Shown: positions 44,001 through 53,021, counted from the first letter of the stretch. The stretch is 64,000 nucleotides of DNA from Microbacterium sp. ProA8 (GCF_039905635.1 NZ_CP157000.1:3534001-3598000), one strand, 5' to 3'. Numbers and translations are program-made. Notes: generated by a model from the letters alone, not told the origin.

Positions 44001-44977
44001 ACCACGCCGGGGCCCGGGCGGGCCGCGATGGCCTCGAGCAGCACCTCGTCCCAGCGGGTGAGGAACGCCGGCAGGCCGTAGTGCGTCAGGGCGTGCTCCC
44101 GCGCCCGGGCGCCCACCTCCATCGCCCAGTCCGGCTCCTCGAGGAAGGCGCGAGCAGCCCTGCGCAGATCGTCGACGTCCGTCGAGACGACTCCGGTGCC
44201 CGCCGCCACGGCACGCACCGCCTCGGTCGTCGCGAGCGCGACCACCGGCATCCCGAGATGCATCGCCTCGATCAGCGACAGGCCGAGCGAGGTCCACCGG
44301 AACGGATGCAGATACACGCGTCGCCGGGCGAGCTCGGCGTGCAGACGCTGGGGCGCCAGGCTCTCGAGCCCCACGATCGCGGGATCGTCGTCGAACGCCT
44401 CCGCGAGCCGGCCGGCGTCGATGCCGAACACGTCGAGCGGCGCCTCACGGGTGAACGCGGGCAGGAGGTCCGTGCCGGTCGCACGCCACCGTCGCACCGG
44501 CTCGTTCACGACGACGCCGATCCGGGCCAGCTCACCGGAGTAGAGCGGACCCGGATCGGGCACGCCGTGCTCGACGACCGTGGTCGGCGCCACGCCGTTG
44601 TCCCAGAACAGCCGGTTGAAGTGGGTGACGTGGACGATCGGGATGTCGCGCTGGTCGGCGAGCGGATGCCGCGTGGTGAACGCCGCCGGGCCGGGTGTGT
44701 TGTGCTCGAGATAGACCGCGGGAAGATCGCGGCCCGGCACCCGGCCCGTCAGCGTCTCGACCAGCTCGATCTCTTCCGGGCGCTGCAGCACCACGGCGTC
44801 GATGTCTTCGGCGCGCAGGGCGTCGAACGCGACGGCGCGGGCGCGCCGCCACCCCCAGCCGCTGACCCCGTCGTCCTCACCGGGACGGACGTCGCGCACC
44901 GGCAGGAGGTACTCGTGCTCGCCGCGGACGAAGGCGTCGGTGTAGCCGCCGTGGATCGGCCAGAGGAGGATGCGCAC
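43940..44977 (-). CDS. glycosyltransferase, GT4-like
   Basis: The 345-residue protein has a GT-B layout: N-terminal acceptor domain (ILLWPIHGGYTDAFVRGEHE; PAVYLEHNTPGP), a linker, then the sugar-nucleotide domain with YLHPFRWTSLGLSLIEAMHL, where the E of SLIEAM is the family EX7E region, and GMPVVALATTEAVRAV. It probably adds a sugar to a cell-envelope or small-molecule acceptor. The start is GTG 44977, eight bases after the stop of the gene upstream. The 3' end overlaps the opposing membrane gene by 61 bases. Confidence 0.85.
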   Translation of the reverse strand: MRILLWPIHGGYTDAFVRGEHEYLLPVRDVRPGEDDGVSGWGWRRARAVAFDALRAEDIDAVVLQRPEEIELVETLTGRVPGRDLPAVYLEHNTPGPAAFTTRHPLADQRDIPIVHVTHFNRLFWDNGVAPTTVVEHGVPDPGPLYSGELARIGVVVNEPVRRWRATGTDLLPAFTREAPLDVFGIDAGRLAEAFDDDPAIVGLESLAPQRLHAELARRRVYLHPFRWTSLGLSLIEAMHLGMPVVALATTEAVRAVAAGTGVVSTDVDDLRRAARAFLEEPDWAMEVGARAREHALTHYGLPAFLTRWDEVLLEAIAARPGPGVVYANANSGGNATTTIDAHAR

Positions 44978-44985
44978 GCCGGCGC

Positions 44986-45333
44986 CTAGTAGTCCTCGGG
45001 CGCGAGATCGCCCTGCCCCGCGTCGCCGAGCTCCGCGAGTTCCGGGCTGAAGCCCTGGGTGTCGGGCTGCAGCGCCGCCGACGGCAGATCCTCACGCGGC
45101 ACGTCATCGCCATCGGAGGGCAGATGCGCCGGGTCGTCGCCGGTCGCCGTCTCGATGTCGGGGTCTTCACCGGCGTCGAGCGCCGTCGTACGATCCCACT
45201 CAGCCTGCGCGGGGTCGCGCGTCGGGTCGGGTTCGATGGACGTGTCACGGTCGCGCAGCGGCTGCACGCCGACCTGCTCCCCGACCTGGCCGTCGGGTGC
45301 CCGCGGAATGTCGGCGGGAAGACTGTCGGACAT
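44986..45333 (-). CDS. acidic low-complexity hypothetical protein, 115 aa
   Basis: It is rich in Asp, Glu, Pro and Ala with short repeats of the type D.E.PD and no hydrophobic core (RDRDTSIEPDPTRDPAQAEW). It is probably disordered. GAGGAG precedes ATG 45333. Similar acidic proteins are common beside stress genes in actinobacteria. The neighbouring SRPBCC gene upstream in the same direction suggests a small operon. No function is known. Confidence 0.65.
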   Translation of the reverse strand: MSDSLPADIPRAPDGQVGEQVGVQPLRDRDTSIEPDPTRDPAQAEWDRTTALDAGEDPDIETATGDDPAHLPSDGDDVPREDLPSAALQPDTQGFSPELAELGDAGQGDLAPEDY

Positions 45334-45375
45334 GGGGTTCTCCTCTTCTCGAGCGGGATTCAGACGCGCGGCGGA

Positions 45376-45849
45376 TCAGACCTCGCGGGTGGACCCGCCG
45401 TGGATCTCGCCGCGCCAGCCGCCCGTCTCGCGACCGCGCTCCTCGATGAACTCCTTGAAGCGCTCGAGGTCCTTCTTCGCAGCGCGCTCGTCGATGCCCA
45501 GCGCGGCGCCGGTCTTCTCGGTGAAGGACTCGGGCACCCACGTCATCTCGAGGGAGACCCGGGTGCCGTCGCCGGCGGGCACGAAGCTGACGCGACCGGT
45601 GTGGAGCTTCTCACCGTGGCTCGCCCACGAGATGTGGTCGTCGGGAACCTGATCCGTGATGGTGGCGTCGAACTCCCGCTCCACCCCGCCGATGTTCACG
45701 ACCCAGTGGGTGCGCTCGTCGTCCAGCTGGTCGATGCGCTCGACCGCGGACATGAAGCGCGGGAACTCCTCGAACTGGGTCCACTGGTCGTAGACGGCCC
45801 GGATCGGGGCGTCCACGTCGATCTCTGCTGTCACAATGCTGGTTGCCAT
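45376..45849 (-). CDS. SRPBCC/polyketide-cyclase-like protein
   Basis: The 157-residue protein has the cyclase-like START fold: IVTAEIDVDAPIRAVYDQWT, FEEFPRFMSAVERIDQLDDE, HWVVNIGGVEREFDATITDQ, HISWASHGEKLHTGRVSFVP and a C-terminal helix (RAAKKDLERFKEFIEERGRE). This exact pattern is frequent in actinobacterial general-stress proteins. The ligand is unknown. AAAGGAG precedes ATG 45849. Confidence 0.9.
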   Translation of the reverse strand: MATSIVTAEIDVDAPIRAVYDQWTQFEEFPRFMSAVERIDQLDDERTHWVVNIGGVEREFDATITDQVPDDHISWASHGEKLHTGRVSFVPAGDGTRVSLEMTWVPESFTEKTGAALGIDERAAKKDLERFKEFIEERGRETGGWRGEIHGGSTREV

Positions 45850-46086
45850 GACGGCTCCTTTCACTGGAACAGCCACCGTACGAACCCGGCGCGCACGCAG
45901 ACACGGGGTTGACTCCGCGGAGGGCCGCAGGTAAGGCCGACTGGGCGACCGCGTCCCGCGACGCGGCCGACCGGCTCGTCGCAACCGAGCGAGCTTCCGG
46001 AAGCGAGGCCTCTCGCCGTTCCAGACCCTCCGCCCCTTCGCCCCCGCCCCTCCGCCTCTTCGCCCTCCGCCCCACCGCCCCACCGC

Positions 46087-46158
46087 CAACAGGTCAACCG
46101 GGCTTCCACAGGAGGTTGAAACCACTCAACCTCCTGTGGAATCGCGGTTGACCTGTTG
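46087..46158. repeat. 72-base imperfect palindrome
   Basis: Outer arms CAACAGGTCAACCG (46087-46100) and CGGTTGACCTGTTG (46145-46158) are perfect. Inner arms TTCCACAGGAGGTTGA (46104-46119) and TCAACCTCCTGTGGAA (46126-46141) are perfect around a 6-base loop. Only 3 bases on each side between the arms fail to pair. It is far longer than a normal terminator and may be a palindromic mobile repeat. Confidence 0.75.
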
Positions 46159-46279
46159 AGCGACCGGTTCGACAGGCAAACCGGCAGCCGTGGCAGCCCA
46201 GGGCTGGAGCCGTCCCGGGCACGGGCTATGGACCCTCCGGATCCCTCGCCCGCCTGTGCGGCGTGTCGGCGATGCGGCC

Positions 46280-46285
46280 TAGTCT
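46280..46285 (+). promoter_or_regulatory. -10 box TAGTCT of dinB
   Basis: TAGTCT would start the message at about 46292, giving a short leader with GAGAGGCGG before ATG 46318. No LexA-type GAAC-N4-GTTC box is seen nearby, so SOS control is not supported here. Confidence 0.5.
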
Positions 46286-46317
46286 CGTCTCATGCGCCGG
46301 TCGCGAGAGGCGGGGTC

Positions 46318-47418
46318 ATGAATGCGGATGCCGCGGGGCCGACTCGCGCGGCCAAGCCCTGGGTGCTGCACGTGGACCTCGACCAGTTCATCGCCGCGGT
46401 CGAGGTGCTGCGCCGGCCGGAGCTCGCCGGCAAGCCCGTCATCGTGGGCGGCCGCGGAGACCCGACCGAGCGCGCGGTCGTCTCGACCGCATCGTACGAG
46501 GCGCGCGAGTTCGGTGTCGGCTCGGGCATGCCGCTGCGGATCGCGGCGAGGAAGGTGCCGGATGCCGTCATCCTGCCGGTCGACGCACCGCTGTACTTGG
46601 CGGCATCCGAAGAGGTCATGGCCACCCTGCGCGCCCAGCCCGGCGCCGTCGTGCAGGTACTCGGGTGGGACGAGGCGTTCGTGGGCGTCGAGACCGACGA
46701 CCCCGAGATGTACGCCCGGCGGCTGCAGCAGGACGTGCTCGACCGGACGCGTCTGCACTGCTCCGTCGGCATCGGCGACACGCTCGTGCGGGCCAAGGTC
46801 GCGACGGGCTTCGGCAAGCCGCGCGGCACCTTCCGGCTGACGGCCGAGAACTGGCTCGAGGTGATGGGCGAACGTCCGACGATCGAGCTGTGGGGCGTCG
46901 GGTCGAAAGTGTCGAAGCGGCTCACGCTGCTCGGCGTCCGCACGGTCGCCGAGCTCGCCGTCGCGGACGAGACGGCGCTGACCGGCGAATTCGGACCGCG
47001 GATGGGTCTCTGGTACCGGCAGCTCGGGCGCGGCGACGGCTCGGCCGTCGTCGACGACACCCCCTGGGTCGCCCGCGGACACAGCAAGGAGACGACGTTC
47101 CAGACCGACATCGTCGACCCCGCCGAGATCGAGGCGGCCGCCGGCACCCTGCTCGACCAGGTGCTTGACGAGGTGGCCGCCGACGACCGGCCGGTCGTCG
47201 GTCTCGGGCTCAAGGTGCGCTACGCGCCGTTCCTCACCAAGACCTTCACCAAGAAGATCCCCTCGACCTCCGACCGTGCCGTCGTGCGCGCCCGGACGAT
47301 GGAGCTCGTGGACAAGATCGAGCCCGGCCGCCCCATCCGCCTGCTCGGCGTGCGCGCCGAGATGGCGATGCCCGACGACGCGCGCGAAGGGCACACGCCG
47401 ACCCGCAGCGGATGGTGA
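46318..47418 (+). CDS. dinB: DinB-type Y-family DNA polymerase with unusual steric gate
   Basis: The 366-residue protein has palm, fingers, thumb and little-finger regions. Catalytic acids are Asp20 (HVDLDQFIAAVE), Asp118 and Glu119 (GWDEAFVG). Other motifs are VVSTASYEAREFGVGSGMPL and CSVGIGDTLVRAKVATGFGK, then thumb LWGVGSKVSKRLTLLGVRTV. In E. coli DinB the residue after the conserved Phe is Phe13, the steric gate that excludes ribonucleotides; here it is Ile25. The HVDLDQF signature resembles mycobacterial DinB2, which has Leu at this place and accepts ribonucleotides. There is no beta-clamp motif at the C-terminus that I can recognise. Confidence 0.93.
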   Translation: MNADAAGPTRAAKPWVLHVDLDQFIAAVEVLRRPELAGKPVIVGGRGDPTERAVVSTASYEAREFGVGSGMPLRIAARKVPDAVILPVDAPLYLAASEEVMATLRAQPGAVVQVLGWDEAFVGVETDDPEMYARRLQQDVLDRTRLHCSVGIGDTLVRAKVATGFGKPRGTFRLTAENWLEVMGERPTIELWGVGSKVSKRLTLLGVRTVAELAVADETALTGEFGPRMGLWYRQLGRGDGSAVVDDTPWVARGHSKETTFQTDIVDPAEIEAAAGTLLDQVLDEVAADDRPVVGLGLKVRYAPFLTKTFTKKIPSTSDRAVVRARTMELVDKIEPGRPIRLLGVRAEMAMPDDAREGHTPTRSGW

Positions 47419-47434
47419 CGTCGGCGGCGCCGGG

Positions 47435-48574
47435 TCAGAGGCGGGGGTCGATCGCGACCCGCACGTCGGCACCGGCGGCCGCGCGCTCGAGGGCGTCGTC
47501 GAGCTCCGACAGCGGATGCGGCCGGCCGACGAGCTGTGCGAACGGGTAGCGGTGCGCGTGCTCCTCGAGGAACGCCACGGCGCCCGCCAGATCCGCCGGA
47601 TCGTAGTTGTGGACGCCGCGGACGGTGGTCAGGTTCCGCACCGTGCGCTCCGGGTCCAGCGCGTACGCGGGGCTGGGCGAGACGCTGCCCACGAGCACGA
47701 CGACGCCGCCGACGCCGATCTCGTCCAGCGCCGACGAGACGGCCGCGGCGGCGCCCGACGCTTCGATGGCGATGTCGAGCTCGCGCGCACGCAGGCGCCG
47801 CAGCGCCCGGCCCAGGGCTCCCGCCTCCGCGGGGTCGATCATCGCCGCGGCCCCGAACGACCGCGCGAGCGTGCGCCGCGCCGGGTCGGGATCGGCGACG
47901 ATCACCCGGGCGCCGGCGCGCGACGCGATCGCCGTCGCGGTGAGCCCGATGAGTCCCGCGCCGGTCACCAGCATGGTGGCGCCGTCCACGTCGACGATGT
48001 CGCCGGCGCGGTCGACCGCGGCCCATGCGGTTGCCGTCGCGCATGCCGCCGGGGCCAGCACGGCCGCCGGGATCGACTCGCCGACGCGCACGATCGTCGT
48101 GCCGGCGCGCAGGTGCACGTGCGTGGCGAAGCCGCCCGAGAGCTCCCAGCGCGCGACGAGGCGCTCATGACCGTACTTGCGCAGCTCGCGGCACTTCTGC
48201 GGCAGGCCCCGTCGGCAGCGGTCACAGCGATCGCACGACGCCATGATCGACCACACCACCCGATCGCCGACGCCGATCGCCACACCGTCGGCGCCCCGCA
48301 CCTCGTCGAGCACCGCGACCACGCGGCCGACGTACTCGTGACCGAGCACCAACGGCGTCGGCGCCTTGCGATGCCCCGACACGGTGTGCACGTCCGAGCC
48401 GCAGACGGTCGCCAGTTCGAGCTCGACGAGCACGTCGCCGTCTGCGAGCCGCACACCCGGAACGGCGATGGCCTCGTGCGGGCGACCGGGCCCGAGCCAC
48501 ACCATGGCGGTGGCGGGCGGCGTGAGGCGCACGTCGCGTGAGGCGACCACCGGCGCCACGGCCGCCGACGCCAC
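47435..48574 (-). CDS. zinc-type alcohol dehydrogenase of phosphonate catabolism (HpnZ-like)
   Basis: The 379-residue MDR enzyme has catalytic-zinc Cys and Asp in ATVCGSDVHTVSGH, GHEYVG, structural-zinc Cys cluster CDRCDRCRRGLPQKC, and a Rossmann motif VTGAGLIGLTATAIA with acidic VADPD (NAD). Its place after a PhnX-like hydrolase and HpnW-like oxidoreductase matches the TIGR03366 family, named putative phosphonate catabolism-associated alcohol dehydrogenase. Its substrate is not established. GTG 48574 follows the hydrolase stop directly. Confidence 0.85.
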   Translation of the reverse strand: MASAAVAPVVASRDVRLTPPATAMVWLGPGRPHEAIAVPGVRLADGDVLVELELATVCGSDVHTVSGHRKAPTPLVLGHEYVGRVVAVLDEVRGADGVAIGVGDRVVWSIMASCDRCDRCRRGLPQKCRELRKYGHERLVARWELSGGFATHVHLRAGTTIVRVGESIPAAVLAPAACATATAWAAVDRAGDIVDVDGATMLVTGAGLIGLTATAIASRAGARVIVADPDPARRTLARSFGAAAMIDPAEAGALGRALRRLRARELDIAIEASGAAAAVSSALDEIGVGGVVVLVGSVSPSPAYALDPERTVRNLTTVRGVHNYDPADLAGAVAFLEEHAHRYPFAQLVGRPHPLSELDDALERAAAGADVRVAIDPRL

Positions 48575-48575
48575 G

Positions 48576-49301
48576 TCAGGCGTCGATTCCGAGCAGGGCC
48601 GGCAGGGCCGACACGTCGTCGATCACGGCATCCGCGCCCGCGGCGGTGAGCGCGGCCCGGTCGTGCGCACCGGTCAGCACGCCGACGACGAGACCCGCGC
48701 CGGCGGCACGACCGGAGGCGACGTCGCTGGTCGTGTCACCGACGACGACGACGGATGCCACCGACGACGCCTGCGACCGGATGACCGCCGCCAGCACGAG
48801 GTCGGGGGCGGGGCGGCCACGGCCCACGTCGACGGGCGACAACGCCGCATCCACCAGCGCCCGCCAACCGAGTCCGTCCAGGATCGCGTCACGGGTGGTC
48901 GGGGCGAACCCGGTCGTGAGCACCACCGAGACGCCCGCCGCCCGAAGCTGTTCGAGCGCCTGCCGGGCTCCCGCGATCGGCTCGACGCCCTCTTCGGCGA
49001 TGAGGTCGGCATAGGCGCGCTCGAAGGCCGCGGTGGCGTCGACCGCGCGGGCCGTATCGCCGCCGGAGAGGTGCGTGAAGACGTCGATCTTGGACTGGCC
49101 CATCGTGCGTCGCACGTAGTCGAGGGCCTCGGGCCACGGCATCCGCTCGGCGACGCCCGTCTCGTTCGCGGCGCGCTCGAACGCGCGCTCGACCACACCG
49201 TCGTCGCGCACCGTCGTGCCGGCCATGTCGAGCACGACGAGCTCGACGGGAACGGCAGGTCGGGAGAGCGTGGGGGTCTCGGTGGTGACAGGGCTGGTCA
49301 T
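48576..49301 (-). CDS. PhnX-like HAD hydrolase (phosphonatase-like)
   Basis: The 241-residue HAD protein has nucleophile Asp25 in VVLDMAGTTVRDDG, a cap domain, LTTGFAPTTRD (motif II Thr), GRGRPAPDLV (motif III region) and VVVGDTTSDVASG (motif IV). TMGQSKID carries Lys71 where phosphonoacetaldehyde hydrolase (MGLLKID) has the Schiff-base Lys53. This fits C-P bond cleavage of phosphonoacetaldehyde or a close analogue. It corresponds to TIGR03351. The start overlaps the FAD oxidoreductase stop by 4 bases. Confidence 0.88.
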   Translation of the reverse strand: MTSPVTTETPTLSRPAVPVELVVLDMAGTTVRDDGVVERAFERAANETGVAERMPWPEALDYVRRTMGQSKIDVFTHLSGGDTARAVDATAAFERAYADLIAEEGVEPIAGARQALEQLRAAGVSVVLTTGFAPTTRDAILDGLGWRALVDAALSPVDVGRGRPAPDLVLAAVIRSQASSVASVVVVGDTTSDVASGRAAGAGLVVGVLTGAHDRAALTAAGADAVIDDVSALPALLGIDA

Positions 49302-50434
49302 GGGCGGATTCCTTCCGGGGTGAGGACGCCGGCGTCGACGCCGAGGCGGGGGGCGAGGGCGGTCTCGGCGAGGCCGAGTCCGGTGGTCATGCCGATGCCG
49401 GTGGTCGCGGCGAGGGCGAGCACGCCGGGCTCCGGTTCGGCGACGAGGAAGTCGTCGGGGCCGCTGGCGTACACGCCCTGCCACCGTTCGAGCACCGACG
49501 GCCGCGCACCGAACAGGGCCTCGAACTCCTCGAGCAGCAGGTCGGCGGCGGCCTCGGGCTGGAACGGGGCGACGCCCACGCCCTTGTAGTGGGTGTCGCC
49601 GACGATCATCGACCCGTCGGGAAGCTGCGTGTACATCTGGTTGAGGTCGAGCGCCGCGAGGTCGGGCCGCTCCGCGTGCAGGCGCTCCCGCAACGCGGTC
49701 GCCTCGGGCAATGCCGCGAACCTGCCGTACCGCACCAGCGACCAGCCGGTCAGCAGCGGAGCCGAGACGGATGCCGCTCCCCCGCGTACGCGCAGCATGT
49801 CGAGGCCGCAGCGCACGACGCCGACGGCTTCGGCGAGGTCGGGAAGGAGCTGGTCGATGTCGTGGTTCACGGCGACGACGACGAGTCCCGCGTCGATGCG
49901 ACCGCGGGTCGTCCGGACGCGCCCTGTCTCGACGGCGCCGACCGAGGTGCGCGTGCGGAACTCGACGCCGAGCGTCTCGAGATGCGCGCGGATGGCGGCC
50001 GCCGCCGTGCGCGGGTCGGTCTGCAAGTCGGGTTCGACCCACGCGCCCGCCACCGCGACGCCCGGGCGCACCGACGCCCGGCTCTCGAGTTCGCGGGCCT
50101 CGAGGAGCTCGATCCCGCCGGCGCCGGCCGCCGCTTCGAGCAGCGCGAGCTCGTCCGCGTGGCGGGCGACGACGAGGGTGCCCGACTCGCGCAGCCAGAA
50201 CCCCGCGTCGCGGGCGAGGCGCAGCCACAGGGGGCGCGACGCGTCGGCGTATTCGCGGGCGGGGCCGGTCTGCGCGCCGATGCAGAGGTGCCCGAAGTTG
50301 CGCACGGTGGCGCCAAGGGCCTCGGGTGCGCGCTCGATGACGACCACGCGCTGCCCGCGGCGCACCGCGGCGTACGCGGCACCGAGCCCGACGATCCCCG
50401 CGCCGACGACGGCGACGTCGAACCCACGATTCAT
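49298..50434 (-). CDS. FAD-dependent oxidoreductase of phosphonate catabolism (TIGR03364/HpnW-like)
   Basis: The 378-residue DAO-type flavoprotein has VAVVGAGIVGLGAAYAAVRR (FAD site, residues 6-25), VIERAP, RNFGHLCIGAQTGPAREYAD, and a C-terminal GIGMTTGLGLAE. The family occurs only with phosphonate genes. It probably oxidises an aminophosphonate such as 2-aminoethylphosphonate, or an N-alkyl derivative, to phosphonoacetaldehyde, replacing the PhnW transaminase, which is absent here. The substrate is inference. It overlaps the genes on both sides by 4 bases. Confidence 0.88.
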   Translation of the reverse strand: MNRGFDVAVVGAGIVGLGAAYAAVRRGQRVVVIERAPEALGATVRNFGHLCIGAQTGPAREYADASRPLWLRLARDAGFWLRESGTLVVARHADELALLEAAAGAGGIELLEARELESRASVRPGVAVAGAWVEPDLQTDPRTAAAAIRAHLETLGVEFRTRTSVGAVETGRVRTTRGRIDAGLVVVAVNHDIDQLLPDLAEAVGVVRCGLDMLRVRGGAASVSAPLLTGWSLVRYGRFAALPEATALRERLHAERPDLAALDLNQMYTQLPDGSMIVGDTHYKGVGVAPFQPEAAADLLLEEFEALFGARPSVLERWQGVYASGPDDFLVAEPEPGVLALAATTGIGMTTGLGLAETALAPRLGVDAGVLTPEGIRP

Positions 50435-52194
50435 CGGAAGACCTTCCTCATCCACATCGCGATCCCCTCGATCACGAGCACCGTCACCAGGATCATCAGC
50501 ACGATCGCGGTGACCATGCCGTAGTTCGCGCCCTGGCTCGCGTTGAGCAGGTAGTAGCCCACCCCGCCGCCGCCGACGATGCCGAGGATGGTCGCCGCGC
50601 GGATGTTGGTGTCGAGCAGGTAGAAGGTGTGGCCGACGAGCGCCTGGGCTCCCTGCGGCACGGTGGCACCGCCGTACACCTGGAGCCGTGTCGCACCAGT
50701 GGCGAAGAGAGCGCGCTCGGGCCCGCGGTCGACCTCCTCGAACGAGTCGGCGATGAGCTTGCCGAGCAGGCCCACGCCACCGACTGCGAGCGCGATCGTG
50801 CCGGCCTGCATGCCGAGGCCGGTGATCACGATGAGCACGATCGCCAGGATGATCTCGGGGATGCCGCGGATGCCGACCAGGGCGAAGCGGGCGGCGCCGC
50901 GGATGCCGCCGTTCGGGGCGACGTTGCGTGCGGCGAACGAGCCGAGCAGGAGTGACGCGCCGAGCGCCAGCAGGGTGGCGGCGAGCGCGATGGCGATCGT
51001 CTCGCGCAGGGCCTCGAACATCACCTCGGCGCCGTAGACGCCGAAGGTGGGCGGCCAGAACTGCACGGCCACGGCGGGGATCTTGGCCCAGAACGTCAGG
51101 AAGTCGCCCCAGTTGATCTGGCACACCCAGACGCCGGCGATCACGATGGCCGCCGCGAGCCAGCCGGCGGCCACGTTGCGCACGCGCTCCGGCGTCCACG
51201 GCCGGCGCAGCGCCGTCTGCGGCGACTGTGCCCATGCGGCGCGTTCGGCCCAGCCGGCGGCCAGGCGCGGGGCGGGACGCCGGGCCGCGGCATCCTGCTC
51301 GCGCACGAGCCGCCGGCCGACGAGCCGATCCGCCCACGAGCCGCGATCGCCGACCCGCCCGAGCATCGCCGCGCGCACGGCGCTCGAGACGATCTCCATC
51401 ACGACGCACAGCACGAAGATGACGAGGGCGATGCCGAGGCCGAGGCCGTAGTTCAGCGACTTGAACGCGTACGACATCTCGAGGCCGAGGCCCGCCACGC
51501 CCACGTAGCCGAGCACCACCGACCCGCGCAGGTTGATGTCGTTGCGGTGCAGCACCGTGGCGACCCACGACGGGAGCACCTGGGGCAGGATGCCGCCGAA
51601 GAACTCCTGCATGCGCGTGCCGCCCGCGGCGCGGATCGCGAGGCGCGGTCCCTCGTCGATCTGCTCGATCGCGTCGGCGAACATCTTGGAGATCATGCCG
51701 ATCGAGTGGATGCCGATCGCGAGGATGCCGGGAAGCGCGCCGAGCGAGAACATCAGCACGAACACCATGGCGAGCACGACGTCGGGAACCGCCCGCGCGA
51801 GCACGCCGGCGAAGCGGGCTGCGGCGCGCCAGCCGTTGCCGGGCGTGGTGTTGGACGCGGCGAGGTAGGCGATCGGCACCGACAGCGCCGCGGCCAGCAG
51901 CGTGCCGGTGAGCACGAGCCCCAGCGTGAGGGCGATGAGCCAGGCAAGCTCCGCCGGCTCGGGGAACGACAGCGCGCCGACGCGGGCGAAGAAGCGCTCC
52001 GCGTTGCCCCAGCTGGCGATCATGTCGGGGATCGAGATCTGCACCTCGCCCAGGGCCGCGACGGAGAGGGCGAGGAGCGCGAGCAGCGTCACCCCGGCGG
52101 CGATGCGCTCGGGCGAGACGCGACGCTTCGGCGCCCGCTCGAGGAGGGAGGGCGAAGGGTGCGCGACGCGCGGCCGCTCGACGGTGGTGGTCAT
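50431..52194 (-). CDS. phnE: phosphonate ABC permease, fused double PhnE
   Basis: This 587-residue protein contains two PhnE permease domains in one chain, about 30-290 and 345-587, joined by an Arg/Ala-rich linker (WADRLVGRRLVREQDAAARR). Each has the permease motif region, QIDEGPRLAIRAAGGTRMQE in the first and EVDRGPERALFATGATRLQV in the second. Most PhnE proteins are about 260 residues and work as homodimers; the fusion provides both halves. It overlaps phnC and the FAD gene by 4 bases. Confidence 0.93.
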   Translation of the reverse strand: MTTTVERPRVAHPSPSLLERAPKRRVSPERIAAGVTLLALLALSVAALGEVQISIPDMIASWGNAERFFARVGALSFPEPAELAWLIALTLGLVLTGTLLAAALSVPIAYLAASNTTPGNGWRAAARFAGVLARAVPDVVLAMVFVLMFSLGALPGILAIGIHSIGMISKMFADAIEQIDEGPRLAIRAAGGTRMQEFFGGILPQVLPSWVATVLHRNDINLRGSVVLGYVGVAGLGLEMSYAFKSLNYGLGLGIALVIFVLCVVMEIVSSAVRAAMLGRVGDRGSWADRLVGRRLVREQDAAARRPAPRLAAGWAERAAWAQSPQTALRRPWTPERVRNVAAGWLAAAIVIAGVWVCQINWGDFLTFWAKIPAVAVQFWPPTFGVYGAEVMFEALRETIAIALAATLLALGASLLLGSFAARNVAPNGGIRGAARFALVGIRGIPEIILAIVLIVITGLGMQAGTIALAVGGVGLLGKLIADSFEEVDRGPERALFATGATRLQVYGGATVPQGAQALVGHTFYLLDTNIRAATILGIVGGGGVGYYLLNASQGANYGMVTAIVLMILVTVLVIEGIAMWMRKVFR

Positions 52195-53021
52195 CGCGCC
52201 GGCTCCGCGGCGGCCTCTAGCAGCAGCTCGTCCTGGACGGCGCGCAGTTCGGCGGTGCTGGTCGCGACCCGCCCGTAGATCTCCATGACCTGCGTCTTGG
52301 ACAGGTCGCGGGTCGGCAGGTCGAGGACGACCTGGCCGTGGCGGAGGCCGACGATCCGGTCGGCCCACGAGATCGCGAGATCGACCTGGTGCAGGCTGCA
52401 CACCACGGTGAGCCCCTCGTCGGCGGCGATCTCGCGGATCAGCGCCATCACCTGGTCGCTCGACTCGGGGTCGAGCGAGGCGACAGGCTCGTCGGCGAGG
52501 AGGACGCTCGGATTCTGCATGAGCGCGCGGGCGATCGCCACGCGCTGCTGCTGGCCACCCGAAAGGGTGTCGGCGCGCTGGTAGGCGCGATCGAGCAGCC
52601 CGACGCGGTCGAGATGTCCGAGGGCGGCCAGCCGGCGGGCCTTCGAGTACGACCACAGTCCGAGTCGCGGGCCGCGAACGCCGGCCAGCGACCCGGTCAG
52701 CACGTTCTCGAGCACCGTCAGCGACGGCACGAGCTCGAACTGCTGGAAGATGAAGCCCACGCTCGAGCGCAGGGCGCGCAGGCGCCGGCCGGAGAGGCGG
52801 GGCACGTCCTCGCCGAGCACCTCGACGGAACCGGAGGTCGGAACCTCCAGCCCGTCGAGATGCCGCAGCAGGGTGGACTTGCCCGAGCCCGAGAGACCGA
52901 GCAGCACGACGATCTCGCCGCGGTCCACGGTGAGCGAGACGCCATCGAGGGCGGTGGTGGCGCCGAAGCGCTTGACGACACCGTTCAGTCGGACGACCGT
53001 CTCGGGTGCGGTGGTGTTCAT
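52191..53021 (-). CDS. phnC: phosphonate ABC transporter ATPase
   Basis: The 276-residue ATPase has Walker A GLSGSGKSTLLRHLDGL, Q-loop GFIFQQFELVPSLTVLENVL, signature LSGGQQQRVAIARALMQNP, Walker B VLLADEPVASLDPESS and the switch His in CSLHQVDLA. The LDGLEVPTSGSVEV start and SLHQVDLA are typical PhnC. ATG 53021 is taken, with GAGGA about ten bases upstream. It supplies energy to the fused PhnE. Confidence 0.93.
   Translation of the reverse strand: MNTTAPETVVRLNGVVKRFGATTALDGVSLTVDRGEIVVLLGLSGSGKSTLLRHLDGLEVPTSGSVEVLGEDVPRLSGRRLRALRSSVGFIFQQFELVPSLTVLENVLTGSLAGVRGPRLGLWSYSKARRLAALGHLDRVGLLDRAYQRADTLSGGQQQRVAIARALMQNPSVLLADEPVASLDPESSDQVMALIREIAADEGLTVVCSLHQVDLAISWADRIVGLRHGQVVLDLPTRDLSKTQVMEIYGRVATSTAELRAVQDELLLEAAAEPAR

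Larger units (their letters stand above)
45850..46317. other. 468-base intergenic region
   Basis: No convincing gene is present. From about 46018 to 46085 there is a pyrimidine-rich run of CCCTCCGCC-like units. A long inverted repeat follows (46087-46158), and the dinB promoter lies at 46280-46285. The part 45860-46010 shows nothing I can name. Confidence 0.6.

Noticed and set aside
45909..46151. 80-codon plus-strand ORF in the long intergenic region
   Set aside because: Pro/Arg-rich, overlaps the pyrimidine tract and palindrome, and has no RBS.
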